64,000 bases of DNA. It comes from Selaginella tamariscina. Taxonomy: Eukaryota > Streptophyta > Lycopodiopsida > Selaginellales > Selaginellaceae. The notes under the pieces were generated by a model, which ran no database searches, was not told the origin of the DNA, and saw only the letters and a list, made by a program, of their open reading frames with translations. Of this stretch, positions 38,882 to 50,841 are shown piece by piece. How positions within the stretch are numbered: position 1 is the first letter of the stretch; each line of letters opens with the position of its first letter. A program made the translations under genes and the position numbers. Where the stretch lies: positions 1 through 64,000 of the forward strand of contig PUQB01000806.1 of the NCBI GenBank assembly GCA_003024785.1, read 5' to 3'.

Positions 38882-38945
<64 letters not shown>

Positions 38946-39203
38946 ACACACACACACACTCACCAGGTCATGAATTGTATGCCTCATATTGTGAAAAACA
39001 ATGCCATTTTCATGTCGGTTGCTAGAATTCTGAAGAAAAATCAACGTTTTATGATTAAAACATGAAAAATTACCGATTTTAACATATAAGTACTCAATAA
39101 TCAAGGGAAAAAAAAATCAAATATCGATAAATATATTAACATCAAATAAGCAATTTACCAAATTACGGAGCAACACAGAAATCAAGCACCTCGATCGCCT
39201 CAT
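35855..39203 (-). CDS. CNX2: GTP 3',8-cyclase, molybdenum cofactor biosynthesis (CNX2/MoaA)
   Basis: Radical-SAM enzyme of the first Moco step (GTP to 3',8-cyclo-dihydro-GTP, the cPMP precursor), mitochondrial in plants. Nine exons on the minus strand: 39203-39159, 39029-38964, 38382-38323, 38195-37888, 37037-36816, 36735-36568, 36462-36271, 36213-36145, 35938-35855. They give 404 residues, the normal length, if one base missing in exon 5 near 36866 is allowed. Motifs: a basic N-terminus [15 protein letters not shown] fitting a presequence; [18 protein letters not shown], the CxxxCxxC 4Fe-4S site; [14 protein letters not shown]; the C-terminal cluster [24 protein letters not shown] region; and the conserved end MVHIGG needed by MoaA activity. 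Most introns carry GT/AC repeats. Divergent from the transketolase. Confidence 0.93.
36473..36566 (-). repeat. Inverted repeat spanning CNX2 intron 6
   Basis: TAACGTGTGTGTGTGTGTGA (36473-36492) is the exact reverse complement of the ends of TCAC(AC)nACGTTA (36535-36566). The stem bases lie within 10 nt of the acceptor and 1-2 nt of the donor, so the intron RNA could fold into one hairpin that brings both splice sites together. Confidence 0.85.
38892..38960. repeat. (TA)n-(CA)n compound microsatellite in CNX2 intron 2
   Basis: An (AT)n tract of about 50 bp followed by (CA)n, directly at the donor side of CNX2 intron 2 (minus strand reading GTGAGTGTGTGT...TATATA). Confidence 0.95.
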
Positions 39204-39625
39204 GACCCTATCCAAAATTTACTGTCTACAAAACCCTAGAGCCATTCTCTTGCATTTGACTACTTACAAACAAAACCCGTTTGTCCACGTGCCCCATCTC
39301 GTACCGTAAACCTCAGTTTCCCGCCCATCCAACGGCCACTGGTTCACCACGTCACGTGGCATCACCAAACGTCGATCTCAACGGCTATTATAACTCCACG
39401 CGCATGCTCGATCTATTTGTCCGAGTGACGGTGAGGATGTAATCACGTGCTCCATCCATCATCGTACAGTTTGTCCAGGTCATATCTGACTTCATACAAT
39501 GCCACGTTGACAAAATTATTCCACCTCATGCTCTTTGACATTCTAAACTTGCGACACGTTGCTTGCCACTCGGAAGCTATATACAATTCTTCTATTTGTC
39601 GCATGAATTTGATTAGATCACGGAA
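39204..39625. promoter_or_regulatory. Divergent promoter of CNX2 and transketolase
   Basis: 422 bp separate the two start codons. The region is GC-richer than typical spacers and has several ACGT elements: TCCACGTGCC at about 39285-39294, TCACGTGGC at about 39353-39361 and ATCACGTGC at about 39441-39449. A telo-box-like AAAACCCTAGAG lies at 39228-39240. The G-boxes could serve both genes. A minus-strand ORF at 39443-39739 runs across the transketolase start and is not supported. Confidence 0.6.
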
Positions 39626-40471
39626 ATGGAGTCCATCGCTGCTACTAAGGCGCTCTCGATCGGTCCGAGGTATGCTGCTCTCTCCCTCTCTCTCTCTCTC
39701 ACACACACACACACGCACGCACGCACGCACCACGCGCACTTTTTAGGTGGGGAAGAGGCCTTAATACGCAGATTTCTCCTCGAATATCGCTCCGTACGTC
39801 TAATCAGAGATGTAAGATTCATATATGCACTGCTCAGAAGCAAGAGGAGGTGAGAGATGCAATCCGTACATCCACGAGCCTAAAGAAAATCTAGTTGATG
39901 ACAAATCGAAGTCGGTAGACTCCACAGGGAACAGTATAGGAAAGAGGTGTGTGCATGCGTGTGTGTGTGTGTGTAGAGAGAGAGGTGTATATGCATGTAT
40001 ACATGTGTGTATGCTTTACAGGTAGATGAGGATCTGGTTAGAGCTTGGGAGGATGAGTTCAAGGCTTTGTACGGACCTCACAAATGGGAGGAACTTAAAA
40101 AGGACGGGAAAGTCCGGGACAAGGACTGGTTCCAAGCACAGGTGTGTATGACGCATACTGCATACATATGTAAATACACACACACACGTACACGTATGTG
40201 TAGGTGGATCGAAGGTGCGTGGAGAACATGAGGATGCTGGTCGTGGACTCTGTTAATAATGCCAAGGCTGGGCATCCTGGAATGGCTCTTGGCATGGCGG
40301 AGGTTGGGTATGGTTTGTACAGGAAATATATGAAGTATAACTCAGCGAATCCCAGCTGGTTTAACCGGGATCGCTTTGTGTTAAGTGCTGGTCATGGGTG
40401 TTTGCTTCAGTATATTTCTCTTCATCTAGCTGGTTTTCAATCCATCCAGGTATGTGTGTGCGTGTGTGCTG

Positions 40472-40518
<47 letters not shown>

Positions 40519-43402
40519 ATATACGTGTATGTATACCGAATGTGGGTGTGATAGATAAATATATATTTAGTAGACTAATTAGTTGCTCTTCTTTAGATAG
40601 AAGACTTAAAGCGTCTTTGTAAGCTTGGAGGACGCACACCAGGGCATCCAGAGAACACTATCACTGCTGGAATTGAAGTAACTACCGGTATATATATGCT
40701 TGTGTGATACATACGTATATACATGTTACTATGTATTGCAGGTCCACTTGGACAAGGAGTACCAAATGCAGTTGGTATTGCTTTTGCAGAACGCCATTTA
40801 GCAGCTCGGTTTAACAAACCAGGCCATACCATTGTTGATCATAGAACGTAAGTATAATTTAATATACTTTTGATATGTATTATTAATACATGTATAATAC
40901 TTGATGAATGTACAGTACTGTATTATGGGTGATGGGTGTGCAATGGAAGGCATATCAAATGAAGCAGCTTCTTTAGCAGGACACTGGAAACTTGATAAAC
41001 TAACTTTGATTTATGATGATAATCACAACACAATTGACGGACCAACGAGCATTGCCTTCACAGAAGACGTAGCTGGTATTTATATACAGTATATGTACGT
41101 GTGTACACGTGTGCGTGTGTAACAAAGTATATCCTGTACAGGTCGATACAGAGCACTAGGGTGGCAGACACTCTTAGTCGAGGATATCATGAGCATCCTG
41201 AGAGACTGGACAAAGCTATAGCTGAAGCTTGTAGAGAAACTGAGAAACCAACATTGATCCAGGTATTGCTTGATGTGCGTTTGTGGATAAGTACTGTGTG
41301 TAAATATAAGTATAAGTTATTTATATATATGTTGTTTTTCATAGGTTAAATCCACCATAGGATATCCTTCTAAGAAACAAGGAACAGCTAAGGCTCATCA
41401 TGGTACTTTTGATGAAGAAGATATGGCAGGAATAAAGAAAAAGCTTCACTGGGAAGGCAGGGAAATCATTCTACGTTATACCTGGCGTCTACGAGTAAGC
41501 AGATTATGCGCGCGCGCGCACACACACACACACACACATACATAAGTACATGGTTAACACTCAACTGTTTAAATCGAGTCACGGGGATATTTATCATGAT
41601 TATGCATAACAACTCTGTTTAATTAGGGAGTTTTAAGAAGAAGGTTAAGGAAGGAGAATGTTTAGAGGAAGAGTGGAATGCAGAACTGGTAAAGTATGAG
41701 AAGCAGTACCCCAGCGAAGCAAACGAGTTCAAGCAGCTTCTTTCTGGAAATCTACCTGCAGACTGGGAAGACGTCTTACCGTACTATACTTTGTACAATA
41801 TGCTTAGTATACGTATATATGTATATATGTGTATGTATAACACCCACACCTGCACGCACGCACACATGCTTACTCTTATTATTTGATTTTATAGACATGG
41901 TCAGAGTCTGAGCCAACTGACGCAACACGAGGATATTCAGAGAAATGCTTGAATGCATTAGCTTCTGCACTACCTGGTTTAATTGGTGGAAGTGCTAACT
42001 TAGCCTCCTCAAACAAGGTTTATCTAATATATATATGTATATGCGGTTTACATATAATATGTGTATGTATTCTTTAATACATTTAGCGATTATTAACTTT
42101 TTTATATCTTTCAGGTTTATCTCAAAAACTTTGATGACTTTCAGTATCAAAGCCCTTGGGGAAGAAATATCCGTTATGGCATTCGAGAACATGCAATGGC
42201 AGGTCAGGTGATGTGTGAGTGTGTATATAAATTTATGTATATTTGTATGTCTATATGTATATATGCCATAAATTAAGTTTAGTTACACATGCACACACAC
42301 ACACACACGCGCTTATTGTATGATTGTGTTTTACAGGCATAACAAATGGAATAGCCTTACACGGGAGTGGATTAATACCATTGGCAGCTACGTTTATGTC
42401 TTTCACGGACTATATGAAGCATGCAATGAGGCTTTCTGCACTTAGCAAGGTATTGTTATATTCATTGACTAAATTACAATATTAATGGTTATACTTAAGT
42501 TTTTATTTATGTAATACTAAAGGATTATTAGTATAGTTAATATTTGTTCTTTTTAATTTTGTCATTAGGCAGGAGTAATATATGTAATCACACACGATTC
42601 AATAGGCTTGGGTGAAGATGGCCCAACACACCAGCCAGTTGAACACCTGGTTGGCCTCCGTGCCATTCCTGACATGCTTGTCCCGCGGATGGCAACGAAG
42701 TAAATGGGGCGTACAGAGTTGCAGTGAGAAGACGCGATGGGCCATGTGTGATCTCCTTGTCTAGACAGGCAGTGGGCGCAAATGTAGCTGGAACATCTGC
42801 AGAAAAGGTTGCAAAGGGGGGCTATGTTATCAGTGACAATAGGTGCGTGCGTGTGTGCATGCGTGTGTTCATCTTCACCATGTTATTAATATGACTATAG
42901 CATCAATACACACACACGCACGCGCACGCGCACACATACACACGTGTAATCTGGTGTTTGTGCAGTGAGAATGGTAAACCCGATATTATCTTGATTGGCA
43001 CGGGGTCGGAGCTGTGTTTATGCGAAGGTGCAGCCGAGAAGCTTAGAACTAAAGGGGTTAAAGCTAGAGTGGTTTCCTTAGTTTCCTGGGAGTTATACGA
43101 AAAACAGCCTGAAGATTACAAAGAACAGGTACGTTACATATATATAACGTGTGTGGTATGTGGTGTGTGTGTGTGAGAGAGTAACGTCCACTTAGGTGCT
43201 ACCGAGGAGCGTGAAGAAGAGGTTAACTGTGGAAGCTGGTTCGGTTATTGGGTGGAGGGAATATGCTGGTTTCGAGGGGAAGATACTCGGGGTGCGTACG
43301 TTTGGTAAGAGTGGGGCTTATCTTGATGTGTTCAAGAAGTATGGGTTCACTGTGGAGAATGTAGAACACCAAGCATCGGAGCTTTTAAACAAGGGTAATT
43401 AA
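39626..43402 (+). CDS. Transketolase, probably plastid-targeted, with small frameshifts
   Basis: Thiamine-diphosphate enzyme of the Calvin and pentose phosphate pathways. About 16 exons, among them 39626-39669, 39747-39946, 40022-40141, 40204-40449, 40597-40687, 40742-40847, 40916-41075, 41142-41262, 41345-41494, 42115-42202, 42337-42449, 42569-42842, 42966-43128 and 43196-43402. The first two encode a Ser/Arg/Thr-rich transit-like leader. Motifs: [70 protein letters not shown] (ThDP), [46 protein letters not shown]. Small frame changes occur near 39880, 41180, 41475, 41630 and 42690. At 42690 the conserved F-R before PADGNE is also missing. A 40-residue exon (40022-40141) before the catalytic start is unusual. 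Intact status is uncertain. Confidence 0.9.
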
Positions 43403-43945
43403 GTAAATGTTTTTGTAGAATGTTATAATAAATAAAAGATATTTTTTTAGTCATGTGGTTGGACAAGGGTATTAAAGTTGTAATTTACTTATTACTTATT
43501 AATTTCATGCTGATGCCGGTTATTTCCTTGATCAACGCTGAAGATCGGATCGAAGACTTCTTCAAGAAGGTTATGTGTGTGTGGGTTGCTACCTGACTGT
43601 GTGTGTATGTGTTACATGTTGTTGATCGTACACAGCTACCTGACTGTGTGTGCATGTGTTACATGTTGTGGGTTTAGCGTGTACACATGTTATATGTTGT
43701 GGGTTTGGCATGTATTGTCGATCGTATGCAGCTACCTGATTGTGTGTGTATGTGTTATATATTGTGGGTTGTGTGTGTGTGAAAGAGAGTGGTGGTGGGT
43801 GCTTTCGTGCATAACCACTTCTTCAAAGATTCTAAGCTTAGTAACTTGTTATTTGTAATACGATTATGTTTTGTAAAATTGTGTGTGCGCGTGGTGTGTG
43901 TGTGTGTGTGTGTGCGTGTGTGTGTGTGTGTGAGAGAGAGAAGAG

Positions 43946-43976
<31 letters not shown>

Positions 43977-44100
43977 GGAAAGAGAGGTGTGTGTGTGTGT
44001 GCAATTTGTTAATATAGTAAATGTGATGTAAACAGGCTTTTGAAAGTCAGGTATCTTGTAGACACACAGACGTGAATACGAGTTTTTAACAAGCATACTG
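43403..44100. repeat. GT-rich tandem repeats downstream of transketolase
   Basis: From 43575 to 43780, gctacctgactgtgtgtgtatgtg-type units of about 50-100 bp recur at least three times. A compound (TG)n-(AG)n microsatellite lies at 43885-43998. A short HNHFFKDSK-coding stretch near 43800 could be an exon of the next gene, but support is weak. Confidence 0.6.
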
Positions 44101-44101
44101 A

Positions 44102-45104
44102 TTGCAGAGGCACGTGCTACCATGAACTTCCTTCACTCTGGAGTACTCAATGCTGTGAGCCAAATTGATTTGCTGCAAGTGGTTATAGTCGCAGACAAGT
44201 ATGCATCAGATACTTGTGTGAGAGCAGCCGTGGAGAAATTTGCAGTCGCCCATGGACCTGGACTTCGCTATGCTGTGTCTTGATCATCTACCATCGAACG
44301 CCTGATTAGCCCCATTAGAGATAGAGCTGAATCGTTCTTTGTTCGGCACTTCATGTTGAAAGCCCAAGGTACTGTGTGTGTGTTTTGACTCGTTGTGTGT
44401 GTGTATCTGTGAAGGGATGTGTATTTGATCTTCTTGTGATAAACAATGCGATTGATGCAAATGAAGGTCACGACATGATGATGAGCTGGGCGAATGCGTT
44501 TTGCAAACGCACAGGAGAGTTGGACGAGTAGTCCCACACATCAACTATGGTGTGATGTCCACAGACATTACAAGCACTGCTAAGGAATTGAATTGTTATG
44601 CATACCGTTCATGGCAGACGCTCTCTCCTGCAAGTTGAAGCAGGTGAAGAATCTCATTGGGCATCACGGTTACCTCTGGAGGTTCAGTGGTTTCTCCCAA
44701 GTACCTCGCACCAAGTCGTCCAAAGTCTTCGATGCTGCAGGCTGTCGCTAATTGGTTGTTTGTATATATACTTGTTTACTTGCAGGAGACTCAACGCTCG
44801 TAAAAGCTTTCCATACTTGTCTTTGTTTTTGGACGCGGTCACTGTGATGACTCCGGACATACTTGGTACATTCGCATGAGCATACTCCGTAGTGACACAG
44901 ACAACTACATGAGAAGTGAGTAACCACGCACACACGTACGCAAGCACGCTATGAACGGAGAGTGTCCTGTCCATCAGAGCATGTCGCTGGATCCCATGAG
45001 TTTGCTTTGTTAGAAGCCTTGGAATACGATGGCTATCTAAAGGAGAACATGCATCTGGTACAAATCAATTTTAACCTGGCAGAGTCTTATATCTTTTGTC
45101 AATA
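44102..45104 (+). pseudogene. BTB/BACK-type protein gene, degenerate
   Basis: An exon beginning after GATTGCAG at about 44108 reads ATMNFLHSGVLNAV..LLQVVIVADKYASDTCVRAAVEKF, like the second half of a BTB domain of the plant POB1/LRB type (fMYsG..LLDVLMAADKf). In the next frame it continues with FAMLCLDHLPSN, then in a third frame with RLISPIRDRAESFFVRHF, matching the start of a BACK-like region. Two single-base frame changes are therefore needed. A further exon near 44466 (MMMSWANAFCKRTGELDE) fits the BACK helix, then homology fades. A separate open piece at 44974-45104 (EFALLEALEYDGYLKENMHL) is unrecognised. The first BTB half is not seen. Confidence 0.5.
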
Positions 45105-46420
45105 AATTCTATTCATTGAATTCTGTGTACCATATACACTCATATAGTGTGTGTGTGGACGATGATTAATAAAAGTTACATAAAATAGTTTAAATGTTAG
45201 ATTATTATTTTCACTAATATGTAATTGTTTGTGGTTAATATCCAGCCGTCGAAGTTTGACAGCATATGCGCATAAGCATCTATCCCATATATGTATCCAG
45301 CAGTGTGAACACAAGGAGCCTGGAGCCTACATAATAGTCATAATATACTTTTTTAATTAAAAAATGTTTATTGAATTATGAGTCTATGTATCCAACGTTA
45401 TTGTAATCGTAATTATATTATAAATATACCTTAACATAATAGATATAAGCATAACGGTTGAGATAGCTTAGCATAACAAACAGCTTAACGTTAATAGCAT
45501 TATTAGAATTATATTGCAAATATTATATAGAATATACCTTACATACATGTTGAGTTGATATATTATGCCATGTAAAACTAAGTGTTATAAACTTCACATG
45601 TGGAGAAATCTTATTCTTGGATGTTCTTTTTTGTAAGCACAAAAGACTTAAGAGCAGCGATAAGTCTTTGTTCTCAATTATTCATTTTTGCAACCATAAT
45701 CTGTAATATATTTAGAATTTGTCAATCTCTCGATGTTTATTTAAATATTTCCGATCCCTTTATTAAAAATGTTGTTATACTTATTTGAAATAGTATCTTA
45801 ATGGGTGGTTTTGAGATTTATAACCCAATGTGTTAGTGAGTTTAATTTAAATCTAGGAGGGCTTCTAATTAACACATAAAATTCACTTGACACAATTGTA
45901 AATCCAAATTGGAGCAAGTAAAAAAAAGAAAGTTTCTAAAAGGTAAATTTACCTTTATATAAAGTTTTGTGAGGTGTTTAGTGATACCAATTAAACCATC
46001 CTAAAGACCTAATTATATTAGGTTTGCTTTTTACTTAATAATCAATCTTCAAAGTAAAAAGCAATTGTAATAAAAAATATGACACATATATTATGTTAAT
46101 AACATATGATTTTTAACATAAATTATGGGTATATGTAAAAGTGTTATAATTCTTATTTAGTGAAATCACTTAAAATCAAAGTCACTTGGTTAAGTAATAT
46201 ATGAGCCCTTCTCATAACACTAATTGACTCTTATTCTTTATGAATAAAACGAGAGAGATAATGCTATAACACTTAGTAACGGAGCTAACTTGAATTTAAT
46301 TTCCATCATAAACAAACTTGTGTAATTCATACATCAATTGTGAATAGGTATCATGTGTTTCACTTGATAAATAGTGGGTCAAGCCACCAAGGATCCAAAC
46401 AAAATCATAGCATTAGATAA
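45105..46420. other. AT-rich intergenic region, no gene
   Basis: No ORF, RNA gene or repeat boundary recognised. One 62-codon ORF at 45600-45788 is Phe/Ile/Cys-rich and without support. Confidence 0.45.
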
Positions 46421-46424
46421 TTAA

Positions 46425-46580
46425 ATTTACCATAATAATGTCATTTTTCATTGATGATGAATAGGCTTTATGTGTTTCACTTGATAGAGAAGATCTATCA
46501 TAGTGATACCACAACGATGTTATTTTTTATTAATGGTGAATAAGCCTTCATGTGTTTAACTTGATAAAGAAGGGGAAGTA
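46425..46580 (+). repeat. About 75-bp repeats flanking the tandem array (left side)
   Basis: Two units of the type atttaccataataatgtcat...aggctttatgtgtttcactt lie just left of the array. Related units occur on its right side at 50430-50583. Confidence 0.7.
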
Positions 46581-46633
46581 ATGGGCAAGGATCCTGTGTC
46601 AGAGTGTTTACTCGAAGGGCCACCACATGGCAA

Positions 46634-49600
46634 CACGTGGCTACTAGGTAGGGATAACCCTAGTTGACTTAGGGTCCTGCCCTAGAAGACCTAGACAGGC
46701 TCATGCCCTAACCCCCATCAAGGAGACAGTACAAGGGGTATCTTGACCCCCCTAAGGGTCTAAGTGGCCAAGTCATAGCCTGGCTCTAGGGTTAGTACCT
46801 AGAGAACACACGAGTGTCCGTAGTCAGCGAGCACGAGTGATCCCTAAGCATTCCTTAGAGGCTAAGGTTGGAAAACCCTAACCCTTAAAATGCCATTCTA
46901 ATAAGTGGGCTGGCACTAAAATCTATCCCCAATGCAAAAGAGATGGTGAGTTTACCCAATCGACCCAATCGACCCCTAAACCCTACCCCAAGGGGTTTAG
47001 GCGTGGGGTTGGATTGACCCTAGGGTTAGGTCAACCCTATGAGTGTTTTTAAACATATATAACATGCCGAACTCACTGAAGCCAACCAGAAATCCAACTA
47101 AGACACGTATCGCCGAAATGGGGCTTTCTAGAAGGTAAGTGCTAGCTTCGCCTAGAGTTTCTTGCAAATACCTAGTGACACCTAGCCGGACCATCACTAG
47201 ATATCCAAGTGCACTAAGTGAGCCTGTTTCTTACACTCTCTAGGGTCTGTCAACGAACTCGGTAGGTAACAACAGTCAACGTTCAAAGTAAAAAAGAGTC
47301 ATAATAAAAACTATGACATTCTATTAGAGTTTTAACTTAGGGTTTAGCCTAAGTCTCCCTAGAGTGTCTGCCCCAAAAACCCTTGAGGGATAACCCTAGT
47401 TGATTTAGGGTCCTGCCCTAGAAGACCTAGACATGCTCATGCCCTAACCCCCATCAAGGAGACGGTACAAGGGGTATCTTGACCCCCCTAAGGGTCTAAG
47501 TGGCCAAGTCATAGCCTGGCTCTAGGGTTAGTACCTAGAGAACACACGAGTGTCCGTAGTCAGCGAGCACGAGTGATTCCCTAAGCATTCCTTAGAGGCT
47601 AAGGTTGGAAAACCCTAACCCTTATTCCCCAGAGGGAACCATGCTATGTCTAAAAAGACCCTTGCTAAGGAGCTTAGGTTGTTCAACCCTCAGACATGCT
47701 CCCACATCTTTGAGAACGAACACCCTTAATCATGTGTGCTAGTAAGCACACTTGGCAGAGAGACCTAACCTCCCTTGGGCATGTGCCCAAGGCTTGGCCC
47801 TAGTCCTAAAACACGAACATGTGCTTGTTAGGTCCACCAACCCCTTAGCCTTAGGCTCGAGACATGACCCCGTGGGTCATGCCCTGAGTGTTGCACTTGT
47901 ATGAAACCCATCCTAGTGTCACATGTGTGTGTGGCACCGTTTCATAGGACAAGGCTATATTCATAGCCCCCTTAGAGACAAGAGTTAGACCTAGTGCCAC
48001 GATCGTGGCTCACTAGATGTCAACTCTTAGAGCCCACACTTGGATACCCCTTTGGGAACCTGTCTGCCTGAGAGCTCATCCCCAGATGTGCGAGCGGGTT
48101 ACCGGACAAAAGGATTGGCTAACTCCCTGGATGTGGCGTACCTGGGCACAGCAATGCAGATTTGCCAACGATAAGGGTAGGCTACCCCTAAAGTGTAACG
48201 TACCCCGCAGGCGAGTGGGACACGGCGACATAGTGAGTATGCCTTGACGACATGAGACGAACCCATGCGGCGGGGAGGAAGGAACCAAAGACCTCTCAGT
48301 CTCTAGCCTGCTTGCCCACACCTACTCTACCTTATTTCTGTGATGGAGTCACCCCCCCTTAAAATGCCATTCTAATAAGTGGACTGGCACTAAAAATCTA
48401 TCCCCAATGCAAAAGAGACGGTGAGTTTACCCAATCGACCCAATCACCCTAACCCTACCCCAAGGGGTTTAGGGCGTGGGGTTGGATTGACCTAGGGTTA
48501 GGTCAACCCTATGAGTGTTTTTAACATATATAACATGCCGAACTCACTGAAGCCAACCAGAAATCCAACTAAGACACGTATCGCCGAGATGGGGCTTTCT
48601 AGAAGGTAAGTGCTAGCTTCGCCTAGAGTTTCTTGCAAATACCTAGTGACACCTAGCCGGACCATCACTAGATATCCAAGTGCACTAAGTGAGCCTGTTT
48701 CTTACACTCTTAGGGTCTGTCAACGGACTCGGGGTAACAAACAGTCAACGTTCAAAGTAAAAAGGAGTTATAATAAAAACTATGACATCCTATTAGAGTT
48801 TTACCCCGGAGGGCAACACATGGCCGCCAAGTGCCTTCAGCATTAATTCCCTGTGTGAGCAACGCTAAGTCTTCCAAGATGATTATAAAAGTCTGACTCA
48901 AATGCATAGTTAAACAGAAGACTTAGAGTCCTACCCTAAGCCCCCCTAGAATGACCATCTCTCGAACCCTAAAGGATATCTTGAGTAGACTTTAGGATTA
49001 TCCCAGTAAACCTAGATACACAAAGGAGATGTGTCTCACACATGCCCTCGTGACAGAGTTTAAGGCATTATACTTACCCTTAGAAATCACCCTCATCCAG
49101 GAGAACAACCCCTTAGGGTGACAAGGGGTACCTTGAACCACAACTAACCCTTAAGGGTTTGAGTGGCCAAGTCATACCCTAGACCTAGGGCTAGTACTTA
49201 GTGAGGACATGAGTGTGAATCGTAGGCAAACATGAATGTTCTGCTTAAGCAAACTCCCTAAGGCTAGGTTTGGATAACCCTAAGTACATGACCTTGCGAG
49301 TGTCTCATGATAGAGCTTTTGCTAGGTTGTTCAACCCTTAGATCTTAAGGAAAACACCCCGTAGCTAGGTGTGCCAAAGCACACCCAATTACGAGACCTA
49401 ACCTCCTTGAGCGAATGCCTAAGGAGTGCGAACACAAGCATGTAAGTTTACTAAAGTATCCAACCTCTTGGTGATAAACCCATGACACGACCCCAAAGGG
49501 CGTGCCTCGGGCGTTGTATCGTGTGACTTCTAACCTAGTGTGACATCTCCATGTGGCACTGCCTTCCATGATGTGGGCTATCATGCCATAGCCCTCAGAT

Positions 49601-50400
49601 TCAAGAGTTGTACCAATGTCACAAACGTGGCTCCTAAATGCCAACTCTAGAACCCTTTAGTGAACCCTTAGGAACTGGGTAATGTGAACTCGGTAAATAA
49701 GATTCCATGCCCACGATTGGATAAGGACACGAATGTGCCTTGCTTGGCCATGAGTGCTAGACCTAGTTTGACATGGAGGAGGAGGCTGGAGACAAGCCTT
49801 AACCTTTGCCTCTTGAAATGTGTATTCCGACAAGACCTTCCATGCATGGATTCACTAACGTTAAGGGTGTGTTGGACATACCCATGTCATCTGGAAGTTA
49901 TGACGGCACAATAAAGGGTTGTACCTTAACGACATAAGCTAAAGCTTGCACCAGCAGAAGAGTAACGAACTCAGTCGTGAACCCATGAGCTCTCTTATTC
50001 ATACTCTACCTTATTATGTGATGGACCCCCCCCCTCTTTTGCTAGTACGAAATTAACTAGCCCCTTATTAAGTTAATGAGAGAGTGTTTAACTTAACCTA
50101 ACTCTAACCCTAAAACCTTACCAAGGAGGTAGGGGGTTTTTAGGGGTGTTCCTAACTTTACTAAACATGCTGAACTCATCTACATTAACCAATTAGCCTA
50201 ACTAAGACGTTAAATTGAGGGTGAATTTTTAAAAGGGTAAGTTCTAACTTTGCTTCTTACAAATACCTAATGACATCTAGTCGGACCATTACCAGATACC
50301 CAAGTGCATTAAGCAGGCCTGTTTCCTATTATATTTAGGGTTTATCAACATAGATGTCCAAGATAAAGAGTCCAAGTCATAGTAAAAACTATAATAAATC
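46634..50400 (+). repeat. Tandem array of a 1.5-kb repeat, three units
   Basis: Modules A (gataaccctagttga...aaaccctaaccctta), C and B (aaaatgccattctaataagt...caaagtaaaa). Unit 1: A 46634-46886, B 46888-47330, C missing. Unit 2: A 47388-47624, C 47625-48357, B 48360-48803. Unit 3, more diverged: A about 48905-49290, C 49291-50035, B 50040-50400. It is GC-richer than its surroundings and rich in CCCTAA-like words, but contains no true telomere array. Units 1 and 2 are nearly identical. No convincing protein is encoded. It could be a satellite or remains of repeated LTR-like DNA. Confidence 0.85.
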
Positions 50401-50429
50401 CTATATAAAATTATCTGTTAGAATAATAA

Positions 50430-50583
50430 GATTTACCACAATGATGTTATTTTTCATAATTGGTGGGTAGGTTTGATGTACTTCACCCGATATAGAAGGG
50501 GGAGTAAAAACCATCTTGTTGAATAACAAAATCTACAATAGTGATGTTGTTTCTCATTGTTGATGGGTAGGCATTTATGTACT
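50430..50583 (+). repeat. About 75-bp repeats flanking the tandem array (right side)
   Basis: atttaccacaatgatgttat...ggtttgatgtacttcaccc and acaatagtgatgttgtttctcattg...ggcatttatgtacttg resemble the units at 46425-46580. The recognisable YSL sequence begins about 50 bp further on. Confidence 0.7.
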
Positions 50584-50803
50584 TGATTTTAAGTAATCGG
50601 TTGTTTCTTTTGTATAATTACACACAAGCTCATCGGTGTAATTCCGTCCCTGCCGGTTTGCTGGCTTTCTTCTTCATCAAAGTCTGGATTTATACACTGT
50701 CCAAGATGAACATATGGTCTAAACTCTTCACCCGGCAGGAGAATACCGTCGTACAGACGTGTGCTGTTGCTTGCTTTGACCTGGCCTTCAGTGGTATGTG
50801 TAA

Positions 50804-50841
<38 letters not shown>

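Noticed and set aside
37229-38893. Many 60-120 codon ORFs rich in THTHTH, CVCVCV or YIYIYI
   Set aside because: Translations of (AC)n, (GT)n and (TA)n microsatellites in CNX2 introns.
39443-39739. 98-codon minus-strand ORF across the transketolase start
   Set aside because: It overlaps the transketolase first exon and a (CT)n-(AC)n intron tract that yields [12 protein letters not shown]-type sequence. No domain is recognisable, although the part ending YDLDKLYDDGW looks oddly ordered.
47388-50400. Protein genes in the 1.5-kb tandem repeats (for example 48017-48247 and 49345-49644)
   Set aside because: ORFs are short, differ between units and show no domain.
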